A stretch of DNA of 64,000 nucleotides from Comamonas thiooxydans (GTDB lineage: Bacteria > Pseudomonadota > Gammaproteobacteria > Burkholderiales > Burkholderiaceae_C). Below are positions 47,306 to 55,201 of this stretch, one piece after another. The notes under the pieces are model-generated. The model was not told where the DNA came from. It worked only from the letters and a program-made list of their open reading frames with translations, and searched no databases. Position numbers and translations under genes: made by a program. The stretch is from positions 186,001 to 250,000 of the forward strand of contig NZ_BBVD01000007.1 of the NCBI RefSeq assembly GCF_000964545.1, in the 5' to 3' direction. The first letter of the stretch is position 1, and the number at the start of each line of letters is the position of its first letter.

Positions 47306-48175
47306 GTGGATCTCGCCACTTTTCTGGTGCAGTGTCTGAACTCTGTTCAGTACGGACTGCTTCTGTTTCTGCTGGCCTCTGGCCTGACGCTGATCTTCGG
47401 CATCATGGGGGTGATCAACCTCGCCCATGGCAGCTTCTACATGATTGGTGCCTATGTGGCGTTCTCGCTCGCACCGTACCTGGGCCAGCATTTCATCATC
47501 ATGCTGCTGGTCGGCGTGGTGCTGGCCGTGGTGCTGGGCTATTTGCTCGAATGGGCATTCTTCAGCTTTCTCTACGAACGCGATCACCTGCAGCAGGTGC
47601 TGATGACCTATGGCCTGATTCTGGTGTTTGAAGGCCTGCGCGCCATCCTCGTGGGCAACGATGTGCATGGTGTGGAAAAGCCGGCCTGGCTGGCCGGCAG
47701 CTTCCCTTTGATGGGCATGATGCAGTACCCCTGGTACAACGTGTTTGCAGCCGCTGCCTGCCTGCTGGTGGCGCTGCTGATGTACTACACCGTCAACCGC
47801 ACGCGTCTGGGCATGATGATTCGTGCCGGTGCCAGCAACCGCGACATGGTGCGCGGCCTGGGCATCAACATCAAGCGCCTGTACCGCATCGTCTTTGCCG
47901 TGGGCGTCGCCCTGGCGGCCCTGGCCGGGATGATCGCGGCGCCCATGAGTTCGGTCTACCCCAATATGGGCTCCAGCGTGCTCATCATCTGCTTTGTGGT
48001 GGTGGTCATCGGCGGCATAGGCTCGATCACCGGCGCGCTGATTGCCTCGCTGCTGGTGGGCTTTGTGGATACCTTCGGCAAGGTGTTCTTTCAGGAGCTC
48101 AGCGGCATGAGCATCTATCTGCTCATGGCCGTGATCCTTGTATGGCGCCCGGAAGGCCTGATGGGCAAGAGATGA
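47306..48175 (+). CDS. livH: Branched-chain-type ABC transporter permease (LivH)
   Basis: A 289-residue inner-membrane permease with about eight helices and the family motif LIFGIMGVINLAHGSFYMIGAY in two parts near residues 30-50. The cytoplasmic coupling region is near RGLGINIKRLYRIVFAVG. A GTG start is used: AAGGA lies five bases before it, while the longer TTG frame at 47276 has none. It forms one importer with the following permease and two ATPases. Confidence 0.92.
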   Translation: MDLATFLVQCLNSVQYGLLLFLLASGLTLIFGIMGVINLAHGSFYMIGAYVAFSLAPYLGQHFIIMLLVGVVLAVVLGYLLEWAFFSFLYERDHLQQVLMTYGLILVFEGLRAILVGNDVHGVEKPAWLAGSFPLMGMMQYPWYNVFAAAACLLVALLMYYTVNRTRLGMMIRAGASNRDMVRGLGINIKRLYRIVFAVGVALAALAGMIAAPMSSVYPNMGSSVLIICFVVVVIGGIGSITGALIASLLVGFVDTFGKVFFQELSGMSIYLLMAVILVWRPEGLMGKR

Positions 48176-48180
48176 TGAAG

Positions 48181-48290
48181 CTCCCCCTGAGTCGCTTCGC
48201 GCCTTCCCCCCTCGCTCGCCACGCGGGAGGGGGACAACACCTTCGCTGCGGGGCGGCCGGCCAGGCCCTTGCCCCATGTCCCCTGCTTGG
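48181..48290. repeat. Copy of intergenic repeat family A inside the liv operon
   Basis: Begins CTCCCCCTGAGTCGCTTCGC then GCCTTCCCCCCTCGCTCGCC, and continues through GGGAGGGGGACAACACCTTC, GCTGCGGGGCGGCC. It fills the gap between the two permease genes. Confidence 0.8.
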
Positions 48291-48329
48291 CTCACGCCAG
48301 TTCTGCAAGCAGTGTCAAGGATCACTGAT

Positions 48330-49424
48330 ATGAGCGATACCTCCTATACGCCGCTGCCGCAATCCAATCAGGCCTATGCAGAAGCACCGGCCGTCACCAA
48401 CCAGAGCCGCCCCATTCGCGCCAAAAGCGTGTGGGTAGCTGTGGTGCTGCCGCTGGCTGTTGCAGCGCTGCTGGCTGCCGCACAGCCCTTCTGGTCGGCC
48501 TATCTCTCCGATCTGGTGGTCAAGATCATGATCCTGTCCATCTTTGCGCTGAGCCTGCATATCCTGGTGGGCGGCGCAGGGCTGGTCAGCCTGGGCCATG
48601 CGGCCTACTTCGGGCTCGGTGCCTATGCTGCGGTGAAGGCCGCCGGCCAGGACGGCAGCAACTTTCTCGTCATGCTCGGCGCCGCCGTCGGTGTCTCGGG
48701 CCTGTATGCGCTGGTGGTGGGCGCCCTGAGTCTGCGCACCAAGGGCGTGTACTTCATCATGGTCACGCTGGCATTCGCTCAACTGGCTTTCTTTGTCGTG
48801 CACGACGTGGGCTATTTCGGCGGCAGCGACGGCATCTATCTGATGCAGCGCCCGGCCATAGGCGCACTGGACATGGAAAGCAGCAGCACGCAGTACTTCG
48901 TGGTACTGGCCGCGCTGGTGCTGGTCTATGCCTTCATCGCCATGCTGCGCCACTCCCGCTTCGGCCATGCGCTGGCCGGCATTCGCGTCAACGAGCAGCG
49001 CATGCGCGCTGCCGGCTTTGCCACCTACGGCTACAAGCTCGCCGGCTTTGTGATTGCCGGTGCGCTGGCGGGTCTGGCGGGCTTTCTGCTGGCCGCACGC
49101 GATGCCGTGGTCAACCCAGAGCTGCTGGCCTGGCACCACTCCGGCGAGGTACTGCTGATGCTGATTCTGGGTGGCGTGGGCTCGCTGCGCGGTGCCGTGC
49201 TGGGCACCATCACCTTTGTGCTGCTCAAGGAGCTGCTGAGCACACACGCCATCGTTGGCAATGCAGCAGACCACTGGCAGCTGACGTTGGGCATCGCCAT
49301 CATCGCGCTGGTCGCGCTGCTGCCCAAGGGTCTGGTGGGCATCAACGACAAATGGCAGAAGAAGGCAGCAGCGCAGAATTCTCAGTCGGCAAGCGCTGGC
49401 CAGCAAGGAGCAGATCATGGCTGA
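48330..49424 (+). CDS. livM: Branched-chain-type ABC transporter permease (LivM)
   Basis: A 364-residue permease with an N-terminal ~40-residue soluble tail and about ten helices. It contains ALSLHILVGGAGLVSLGHAA and the EAA-like coupling region GHALAGIRVNEQRMRAAGF, as in LivM. The start at 48330 has AAGGA about eleven bases upstream. The last eight bases overlap livG. Confidence 0.92.
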   Translation: MSDTSYTPLPQSNQAYAEAPAVTNQSRPIRAKSVWVAVVLPLAVAALLAAAQPFWSAYLSDLVVKIMILSIFALSLHILVGGAGLVSLGHAAYFGLGAYAAVKAAGQDGSNFLVMLGAAVGVSGLYALVVGALSLRTKGVYFIMVTLAFAQLAFFVVHDVGYFGGSDGIYLMQRPAIGALDMESSSTQYFVVLAALVLVYAFIAMLRHSRFGHALAGIRVNEQRMRAAGFATYGYKLAGFVIAGALAGLAGFLLAARDAVVNPELLAWHHSGEVLLMLILGGVGSLRGAVLGTITFVLLKELLSTHAIVGNAADHWQLTLGIAIIALVALLPKGLVGINDKWQKKAAAQNSQSASAGQQGADHG

Positions 49425-50187
49425 TGCAGACAATGCTCCCCAGATGTCGGTGCGCGGCCTGACGCGGCGCTTTGGCGGGCTGGTGGCCGTGAACAATGTG
49501 GACCTGGATCTGCACCAGGGCGAGGTCCATGCCGTCATCGGCACCAACGGCGCAGGCAAGTCCACGCTGATCAACATGCTCTCGGGCGAGATAGCGGCCA
49601 GCAGCGGCAGCATTGCGCTTGAAGGCCGGGACGTCACGCAGATGCCGCAGCCGCAGCGCGCCAAGGCCGGCATCGGGCGCAGCTATCAGCGCACCACCAT
49701 CTTTCCCGAGTTCACGGTGCTGGAGAACTGTCGCCTCACGGCCCAGGCCCAGGCCCTACCAAGGCCCTGGCGCATCTGGGAATCGGCCCAGCATTGCGCA
49801 GCCAGCATGCAGCGGGCGCAATCTGCGCTGCAGCGCGCAGGTCTTGCCCAGCATGCCGAGCGCATCGCCGGCAGCCTCAGCCACGGCGCCAAGCGCCAGC
49901 TGGAGGTCGCCATGTGTCTGGCCACAGCACCGCGCGTGCTGCTGCTTGACGAACCTCTGGCAGGCATGGGCGCCGAAGAGACAGAACGCATGCTGGAGCT
50001 GCTGCAGGAGCTCAAATCCGCGCATGCCGTGCTGCTGGTGGAGCACGATATGGATGCCGTTTTCCGCATCGCCGATCGCATCACCGTCATGGTCAACGGC
50101 AGCGTGGTAGCCACGGGCACGCCCGATCAGATTCGCAACGACCCGGTCGTGCGCACCGCCTATCTGGGAGAAGAAGAACATGCTTGA
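49417..50187 (+). CDS. livG: Branched-chain-type ABC transporter ATPase (LivG)
   Basis: A 256-residue ATP-binding subunit. Walker A is GTNGAGKST (42-50), the signature region is LSHGAKRQLEVAM (LSHGA in place of LSGGQ), Walker B is LLLDEPLAGM, and the switch histidine is in LVEHDMDAVF. It overlaps livM by eight bases. A second ATP-binding subunit follows after a repeat element. Confidence 0.93.
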   Translation: MADADNAPQMSVRGLTRRFGGLVAVNNVDLDLHQGEVHAVIGTNGAGKSTLINMLSGEIAASSGSIALEGRDVTQMPQPQRAKAGIGRSYQRTTIFPEFTVLENCRLTAQAQALPRPWRIWESAQHCAASMQRAQSALQRAGLAQHAERIAGSLSHGAKRQLEVAMCLATAPRVLLLDEPLAGMGAEETERMLELLQELKSAHAVLLVEHDMDAVFRIADRITVMVNGSVVATGTPDQIRNDPVVRTAYLGEEEHA

Positions 50188-50193
50188 AACAAG

Positions 50194-50289
50194 GCACCCC
50201 CTGAGCGGCTCTGTCGCTTCCCCCTCTCTCGCTGCGCGGGAGGGGGACGGCACCATCGCTGCGGGGCGGCCCTTGCTTGCTGCCTCTGG
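50194..50289. repeat. Copy of intergenic repeat family A, in frame with livF
   Basis: Begins GCACCCCCTGAGCGGCTCTG then TCGCTTCCCCCTCTCTCGCT and runs through GCGCGGGAGGGGGACGGCAC to CATCGCTGCGGGGCGGCCCT then TGCTTGCTGCCTCTGGC. It is highly similar to the 23.0 and 48.2 kb copies. The reading frame of livF stays open across it to an ATG at 50180 that overlaps the livG stop. Confidence 0.8.
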
Positions 50290-50329
50290 CACAGGCACGC
50301 GCCCACTTTCCGGGGCTTCGAACCATGCC

Positions 50330-51031
50330 ATGTTCAGCCTGCAAGAGGTGCACAGCTTTTACGGCGACAGCCATATCCTGCACGGCATCTCGCTGGACCT
50401 TCCCCAGGGCCAGGCCGTGGGCCTGCTGGGCCGCAACGGCATGGGCAAGACCACGCTGATCCGTACGCTGATGGGCTATGTGGCGGCACGTTCGGGCCGG
50501 GTGTTTGCCGACGGCAAGGAGGTAACGAATTCCGCCCCCGAAAAAATGGCGCGTCTTGGCATTGGCTATGTCCCCGAAGGGCGCGGCGTATTCCCCAATC
50601 TCTCCGTCAAGGAAAACCTCTTGATGAGCGCCAGAGCCGGCCTGGACGGCAGCCGGGGCTGGACCTACGAGCGTGTGCTGGAAACCTTTCCACGCCTCAA
50701 GGAGCGACTGTCCAACGGCGGCGACCAACTCTCGGGCGGCGAGCAGCAGATGGTCTCCATCGGCCGCGCACTGATGACCAATCCGCGCCTCATGATTCTG
50801 GACGAGGCCACCGAAGGACTGGCTCCGCTGGTGGTGGCCGAAATCTGGCGCGTGATTGCACAGATTCGTGAAACCGGCATCTCCACGTTGATCGTGGACC
50901 GCGACTACAAAAAGGTGCTGGCCCATACCGATAAGGCCGTGGTGATGGAAAAAGGCCGGCTGGCCTTGCAGGCCGAGTCCGCTGATCTGTTGCGGCAACC
51001 GGAGAAGTTGTCGGTGTTGTTGGGAGTTTGA
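50330..51031 (+). CDS. livF: Branched-chain-type ABC transporter ATPase (LivF)
   Basis: A 233-residue ATP-binding subunit starting MFSLQEVHSFYGDSHIL. Walker A is GRNGMGKTT (34-42), the signature LSGGEQQMVSIGRAL, and Walker B LMILDEATEGL. LivF proteins are about 235 residues, so the ATG at 50330 gives the normal N-terminus. A longer frame from 50180 (ATG overlapping the livG stop) would add 50 residues encoded by a repeat element. No clear ribosome site precedes 50330, so translation from 50180 is not excluded. Confidence 0.9.
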   Translation: MFSLQEVHSFYGDSHILHGISLDLPQGQAVGLLGRNGMGKTTLIRTLMGYVAARSGRVFADGKEVTNSAPEKMARLGIGYVPEGRGVFPNLSVKENLLMSARAGLDGSRGWTYERVLETFPRLKERLSNGGDQLSGGEQQMVSIGRALMTNPRLMILDEATEGLAPLVVAEIWRVIAQIRETGISTLIVDRDYKKVLAHTDKAVVMEKGRLALQAESADLLRQPEKLSVLLGV

Positions 51032-51042
51032 CTGTCGTCTTG

Positions 51043-51085
51043 TTTTGATAGCTGTTCACGCCTGATAGATAGACCTCCTCTGTTT
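51043..51085. repeat. Half copy of intergenic repeat family B
   Basis: TTTTGATAGCTGTTCACGCC then TGATAGATAGACC, matching the TTTTGATAGCTG end of the family. It lies immediately after livF. Confidence 0.55.
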
Positions 51086-51124
51086 GATGTTTGGAGTGAA
51101 ACTGGGTACCTGATTTATGGACAG

Positions 51125-51146
51125 AGGCCGGGACGAAACCCGGCCT
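51125..51146. terminator. GC-rich hairpin after livF
   Basis: AGGCCGGG-ACGAAA-CCCGGCCT. There is no T-run on either side. It is the only stem between livF and the convergent thioesterase and may act as a weak terminator. Confidence 0.4.
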
Positions 51147-51186
51147 ATATCCTCAAAACAAAGCGGTCTCGCAAACCAAAAACCTA

Positions 51187-51657
51187 CTACACCCCACCCA
51201 ACGACGCCGCATCCAGTCGCACATTCTTCGCCGCCTCTGGCGGCAGGATCGCCATCGTCAGACTGCAATTGCAGGTCAGCTTGCCCTCTTCATCGCGCAG
51301 CTCCACCGCCCAGACATGCGTGGTGCGCCCCAGGTGCGTGGGCCGCGCCGTGGCGGTGATCCAGCTGCCCTTGCGGCCTGCTCGCACATGATTGGCAGTC
51401 ACGCCCAGGCCCACGCAGCGGTAGCCTTCGGGAATGCTGCAGGCCGCGGCCATCGACCCCAGCGTCTCGGCCAGCACCACGCTGACACCACCGTGCAAAA
51501 TGCCATAGGGCTGGCAGGTGCGTTCATCCACATGGATGCGTGCGCGCACATAGTCGTCGCCGTATTCGGTGAACTCAATGCCCAGGTGGGAAATTGCAGT
51601 GTTTGCGCTGCCTGCGTTCAGCGCTTTCAGATCGAGCTCTCGGGTCCAGATCGCCAT
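51187..51657 (-). CDS. Hotdog-fold thioesterase (PaaI/YdiI-like)
   Basis: A 156-residue thioesterase. The hotdog core has QPYGILHGGVSVVLAETLGS near residue 50-70, which contains the catalytic glutamate after the HGG turn, and ANHVRAGRKGSWITATARP. These enzymes release CoA from aromatic or short acyl-CoAs. Its place next to a benzoate-CoA ligase locus suggests a role in freeing CoA from stalled aromatic thioesters, but it is on the opposite strand and could be independent. Confidence 0.88.
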   Translation of the reverse strand: MAIWTRELDLKALNAGSANTAISHLGIEFTEYGDDYVRARIHVDERTCQPYGILHGGVSVVLAETLGSMAAACSIPEGYRCVGLGVTANHVRAGRKGSWITATARPTHLGRTTHVWAVELRDEEGKLTCNCSLTMAILPPEAAKNVRLDAASLGGV

Positions 51658-51675
51658 ACCAGTCCTTGTGGTGCA

Positions 51676-51707
51676 TGAAAAAAGGACGCTCTTTGCAGAG
51701 CGTCCTT
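51676..51707 (-). terminator. Intrinsic terminator of the CoA-transferase gene
   Basis: AAGGACGCTCT and AGAGCGTCCTT pair around a 4-base loop. On the minus strand a seven-T run follows. It lies between the CoA-transferase and the thioesterase. Confidence 0.88.
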
Positions 51708-51790
51708 CGATGCTAAGGACTTGGAGCAGCAGACGCCAGCACCAAGCGGACTAGCTCGCGGTGGTCAGCCCACCCACACCCCGAGTCAGA

Positions 51791-51893
51791 GACACCAAGC
51801 AAGGGCCTAGGCGGCCCCACCGCCCCGCAGCGAGGGTGTCGTCCCCCTGGGGGAAGCCGCGGAGCCGCCCAGGTGCAGCGGCTCAGGGGGTAA
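51791..51893. repeat. Copy of intergenic repeat family A, reverse orientation
   Basis: Read on the minus strand it runs CCCCCTGAGCCGCTGCACCT, GGGCGGCTCCGCGGCTTCCC, CCAGGGGGACGACACCCTCG, CTGCGGGGCGGTGGGGCCGC and ends CCTTGCTTGGTGTCTCTG. It directly follows the CoA-transferase stop. Confidence 0.8.
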
Positions 51894-51894
51894 C

Positions 51895-53409
51895 TCAGCC
51901 CCGCATATCGCCCTTGTCCATGAAGCGCTGATGCCAGGACAGTGCCTCGGTCAGGATATGCGGCGTGTGCTGTGCACCCTGCTGGCGCGAGCGGTCGAAA
52001 TAATCCTGCAGCTGGGCGCGGTAGTCCGGATGGGCACACTTGTCGATGATGACTTGCGCACGCTGCTTGGGCGACAGGCCACGCAGATCGGCCAGACCCT
52101 GCTCGGTGACGATGATCTGGGTGTCATGCTCGGTGTGGTCCACATGCGAGCACATGGGCACGATGCAGCTGATCTTGCCGTCCTTGGCCACCGAAGGCGT
52201 GACGAAGAAGGACAGATAGCCGTTGCGAGCAAAGTCGCCCGAGCCGCCGATGCCGTTCATCATGCCTGTGCCCATGACGTGGGTGGAGTTGATGTTGCCG
52301 TAGATGTCGGCCTCGATCATCGAGTTCATGGCGATGATGCCCAGGCGGCGCACCAGCTCGGGGTGGTTCGAGATTTCCTGCGGGCGCAGGATGATGCGCT
52401 CGCGGTAGAAGTCGATGTTGTCCTCGAAGTCCTTGTAGGCCGCGGCAGACAGCGAGATGGAGGTGGCCGAGGCCTTGCTCATCTTGCCCGCGCGCAGCAG
52501 ATCCAGCATGCCGTCCTGCAGCACTTCGGTAAAGCCCAGCAGGTTCTCGAACGGGCCGGTCAGCAAGCCTGCCAGCACGGCATTGGCCACATTGCCCACA
52601 CCCGACTGGATGGGCAGCATTTCCTTTGGCAGACGGCCCATCTTCATCTCGTGGGCCAGGAAGTCGATGATGTAGCCGGCTATTTTCTGGGAGTTTTCGT
52701 CCGGTGTGGCAAACACATTGTCGCGGTCGCCCTTGTGGGTCTCGACCACGGCCACGACCTTGGCGGGGTCCACCTTCAGGTAGGCATCGCCGATGCGATC
52801 ATCGGCATGCGTCATGTTGATGGGCATGCGGCGCGGCGGGATGGCCGTGCCGTAGTAGATGTCGTGCATGCCCTCCATCCGGGCGGGCGGCTTGGTGTTG
52901 ACTTCCAGAATCACCTTGTCGGCGATCTCCAGCCAGGTCTTGTTGTTGCCCACGGCAGTCGACGGTATCAGCAGGCCGTCGGCGGTCACGCCCAGCACCT
53001 CGATCACGGCGATGTTCATATGGCCCAGAAAGCCGAACCAGGCATGCTGCGCCACATGGGACAGGTGCATGTCGATGAAGTCGATCTCACCCGAGTTCAC
53101 GGCCTTGCGCGCGATGGGATCGGTGTTGAAGGGCAGGCGCTGACCCAGTGCATGGGCTTCGGCCATCACGCCGTCGCATTCGGCGGCGGTGGACGCGCCG
53201 GTCCAGACATTGATCTTGTAGGGCTTGCCCTGGGCATGCTCGGCCTTGGCACGGGCCGCTATGGCCTGTGGCAACGCCTTGGGATAACCGGCTCCGGTAA
53301 AGCCGCTCATGCCGACATTGACACCGTGGGGAATCAGGGCGGCGGCCTCTTCGGCCGTCATGACGCGCGAGAGGAATTCTGGGTAACGTACGCGATCTGC
53401 GATGGACAT
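51895..53409 (-). CDS. Acetyl-CoA hydrolase/transferase, succinate CoA-transferase type
   Basis: A 504-residue class I CoA-transferase of the AarC/Cat1 type, predicted to exchange CoA between succinate and acetate. Landmarks are GVNVGMSGFTGAGYPKALPQ, the LPIQSGVGNVANAVLAGL loop, and the C-terminal GIGGSGDFARNGYLSFFV followed by HVDHTEHDTQIIVTEQGLAD. The ATG at 53409 has GGAG eight bases upstream; the longer frame to 53475 lacks conservation. It has its own terminator and a repeat copy behind it. Confidence 0.9.
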   Translation of the reverse strand: MSIADRVRYPEFLSRVMTAEEAAALIPHGVNVGMSGFTGAGYPKALPQAIAARAKAEHAQGKPYKINVWTGASTAAECDGVMAEAHALGQRLPFNTDPIARKAVNSGEIDFIDMHLSHVAQHAWFGFLGHMNIAVIEVLGVTADGLLIPSTAVGNNKTWLEIADKVILEVNTKPPARMEGMHDIYYGTAIPPRRMPINMTHADDRIGDAYLKVDPAKVVAVVETHKGDRDNVFATPDENSQKIAGYIIDFLAHEMKMGRLPKEMLPIQSGVGNVANAVLAGLLTGPFENLLGFTEVLQDGMLDLLRAGKMSKASATSISLSAAAYKDFEDNIDFYRERIILRPQEISNHPELVRRLGIIAMNSMIEADIYGNINSTHVMGTGMMNGIGGSGDFARNGYLSFFVTPSVAKDGKISCIVPMCSHVDHTEHDTQIIVTEQGLADLRGLSPKQRAQVIIDKCAHPDYRAQLQDYFDRSRQQGAQHTPHILTEALSWHQRFMDKGDMRG

Positions 53410-53513
53410 TGCATGCTCCAAACTCAGAGGCCTCGGCCCGGCACGCGAGCCTGACCGGCGCCAACGCGCTGGCATTCTTGCAGCTCATGCTCGGCGCTCA
53501 GGCTGGCACCTCC

Positions 53514-53538
53514 AAAAAAAACCGCCCGGGTAGGGCGG
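53514..53538 (-). terminator. Intrinsic terminator of the uracil/xanthine permease gene
   Basis: On the minus strand CCGCCC-TACCC-GGGCGG is followed by eight T. It lies about 110 bases after the permease stop. Confidence 0.82.
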
Positions 53539-53646
53539 CATATCTCCAGAGAGAAATGTTACCAGCGCGGAACATTAACACCGGGATTCTCGGCAAAGGC
53601 CCCGCGCTGCTGTCAGGGGAATGTCCCCCCGATTACATGTTGGCAC

Positions 53647-54969
53647 TCACTTGGCCTGTACCTTGGTTTCAGATTTGCGCTCGCCCATGGTCAGCAGCGC
53701 ATACAGGATGATGGCGCCAAAGGTGGCGCAGCCGATGCCGCCCAGCGCGAATTCGCCGAACCTCAGCGTGAATTCTCCGGTGCCCAGGATCAGGGTGATG
53801 GCAGCCACGATCAGATTCTTGGTGTCGGAGAAGTCCACCTTGTTGTCCACCCAGATCTTGGCACCGGCAATGGCGATCAGGCCGAACACCACGATGGAGA
53901 CACCGCCCATCACGGGCAGGGGAATGGCCTGGATCAGCGCACCGAACTTGGGCGAGAAGCCCAGCAGCACGGCCAGCAGGGCCGCCACAAAGAACACGGC
54001 CGTGGAGTAGATGCGGGTCGCCGCCATCACGCCGATGTTTTCGGCATAGGTGGTCACGCCCGTGCCGCCGGCTGCGCCGGAGACCATGGTGGCCACGCCG
54101 TCACCGATGAAGGCACGGCCCATGTACTGGTCCAGGTTCTTGCCCGTCATGGCGGTCACGGCCTTGATATGGCCCAGGTTCTCGGCCACCAGGATGATGA
54201 CCACGGGCACGATCAGCAGCATGGCATTGCTGGTGAACACCGGCGCATGGAAGCTGGGAATGCCGAACCAGGCGGCATTGAGCACTCCGCTCAGGTCCAC
54301 CGGCTTGCCCCAGCCCAGGCCGTTGGTGAAGACGGCGTAGAGCACGCTGGCAATGATCAGGCCGATCAGAATCAGCAGGCGCTGCAGCATGCCGCGCGTG
54401 AACACGGCCACCAGCGCCACGGACACAAAGGTCAGCGCCTGCATCCAGGACTCGAAGTTGTTGGACGCCATGTTCTTGATGGGAATCGAGGCCAGGTTCA
54501 GGCCGATGATGGCCACCACGGCGCCCGTCACCACGGGCGGCATGAAGCGTTCGATCCAGGCCGTGCCCACCATCTGCACCAGCAGGCCGACCAGCATGTA
54601 GACAAAGCCGCAGGCAATGATGCCGCCCAGCGCCACGCCGATATTGGCGTTGGCTGGGCCCTGGCTGGCCACGTAGCCGGTGGCGATGTTGACCACGCCG
54701 ATGAAGGCAAAGGAAGAGCCCAGATAGCTGGGCACCTTGCCGCCGGTGATGAGAAAGAAGATCAGCGTGCCGATGCCGCTCATCAACACCGCCAGATTGG
54801 GATCGAACCCCATGAGGATGGGAGCCAGCACGGTGGAGCCGAACATGGCGATCACGTGCTGGATACCCATCAAACCGGTCTGCGTCCAGGGCAGTCGCTC
54901 ATCGGGGCCGATGACGCCACCGCCCTGCAAGACATCGGACGATCGCTCCGTCCATTGAAACATTCCCAT
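53647..54969 (-). CDS. Uracil/xanthine permease (NCS2 family)
   Basis: A 440-residue inner-membrane permease with about 14 helices. Family landmarks are GIQHVIAMFGSTVLAPILMG near residue 33, the AENLGHIKAVTAMTGKNLDQ motif with the substrate-binding glutamate, and GAAGGTGVTTYAENIGVMAA. The close match to UraA-type motifs favours uracil. The ATG at 54969 has AAGGAG seven bases upstream; another ATG eight bases nearer that site is out of frame. Confidence 0.9.
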   Translation of the reverse strand: MGMFQWTERSSDVLQGGGVIGPDERLPWTQTGLMGIQHVIAMFGSTVLAPILMGFDPNLAVLMSGIGTLIFFLITGGKVPSYLGSSFAFIGVVNIATGYVASQGPANANIGVALGGIIACGFVYMLVGLLVQMVGTAWIERFMPPVVTGAVVAIIGLNLASIPIKNMASNNFESWMQALTFVSVALVAVFTRGMLQRLLILIGLIIASVLYAVFTNGLGWGKPVDLSGVLNAAWFGIPSFHAPVFTSNAMLLIVPVVIILVAENLGHIKAVTAMTGKNLDQYMGRAFIGDGVATMVSGAAGGTGVTTYAENIGVMAATRIYSTAVFFVAALLAVLLGFSPKFGALIQAIPLPVMGGVSIVVFGLIAIAGAKIWVDNKVDFSDTKNLIVAAITLILGTGEFTLRFGEFALGGIGCATFGAIILYALLTMGERKSETKVQAK

Positions 54970-55103
54970 CCCATCGCTCCTTGGAGATATCAAAAACGGA
55001 GCAGATTATGGCAAGCAGTGCTTGCCCGCTGGGGTCGTGCAAGCACTGGTAAACCAGGGACTGTGGTCTCTTGCACACGCGGGAAAACGGCGGCAGAACG
55101 TCA

Positions 55104-55201
55104 GACTATCAAATACATAGCTTTCAGCGCCAACCCATCAATGATTTCATTGATAAATAGATATGAAGTGATTGATCAGCAAGCGCAAGAAGCTATCAAA
55201 T
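55104..55201. repeat. Full copy of intergenic repeat family B
   Basis: Starts ACTATCAAATACATAGCTTT then CAGCGC and ends AGCAAGCGCAAGAAGCTATC then AAATT. The ends are inverse of each other, and the core holds CAATGATTTCATTG, another dyad. It fits exactly between the permease promoter region and the stop of the radical SAM gene. Confidence 0.75.
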
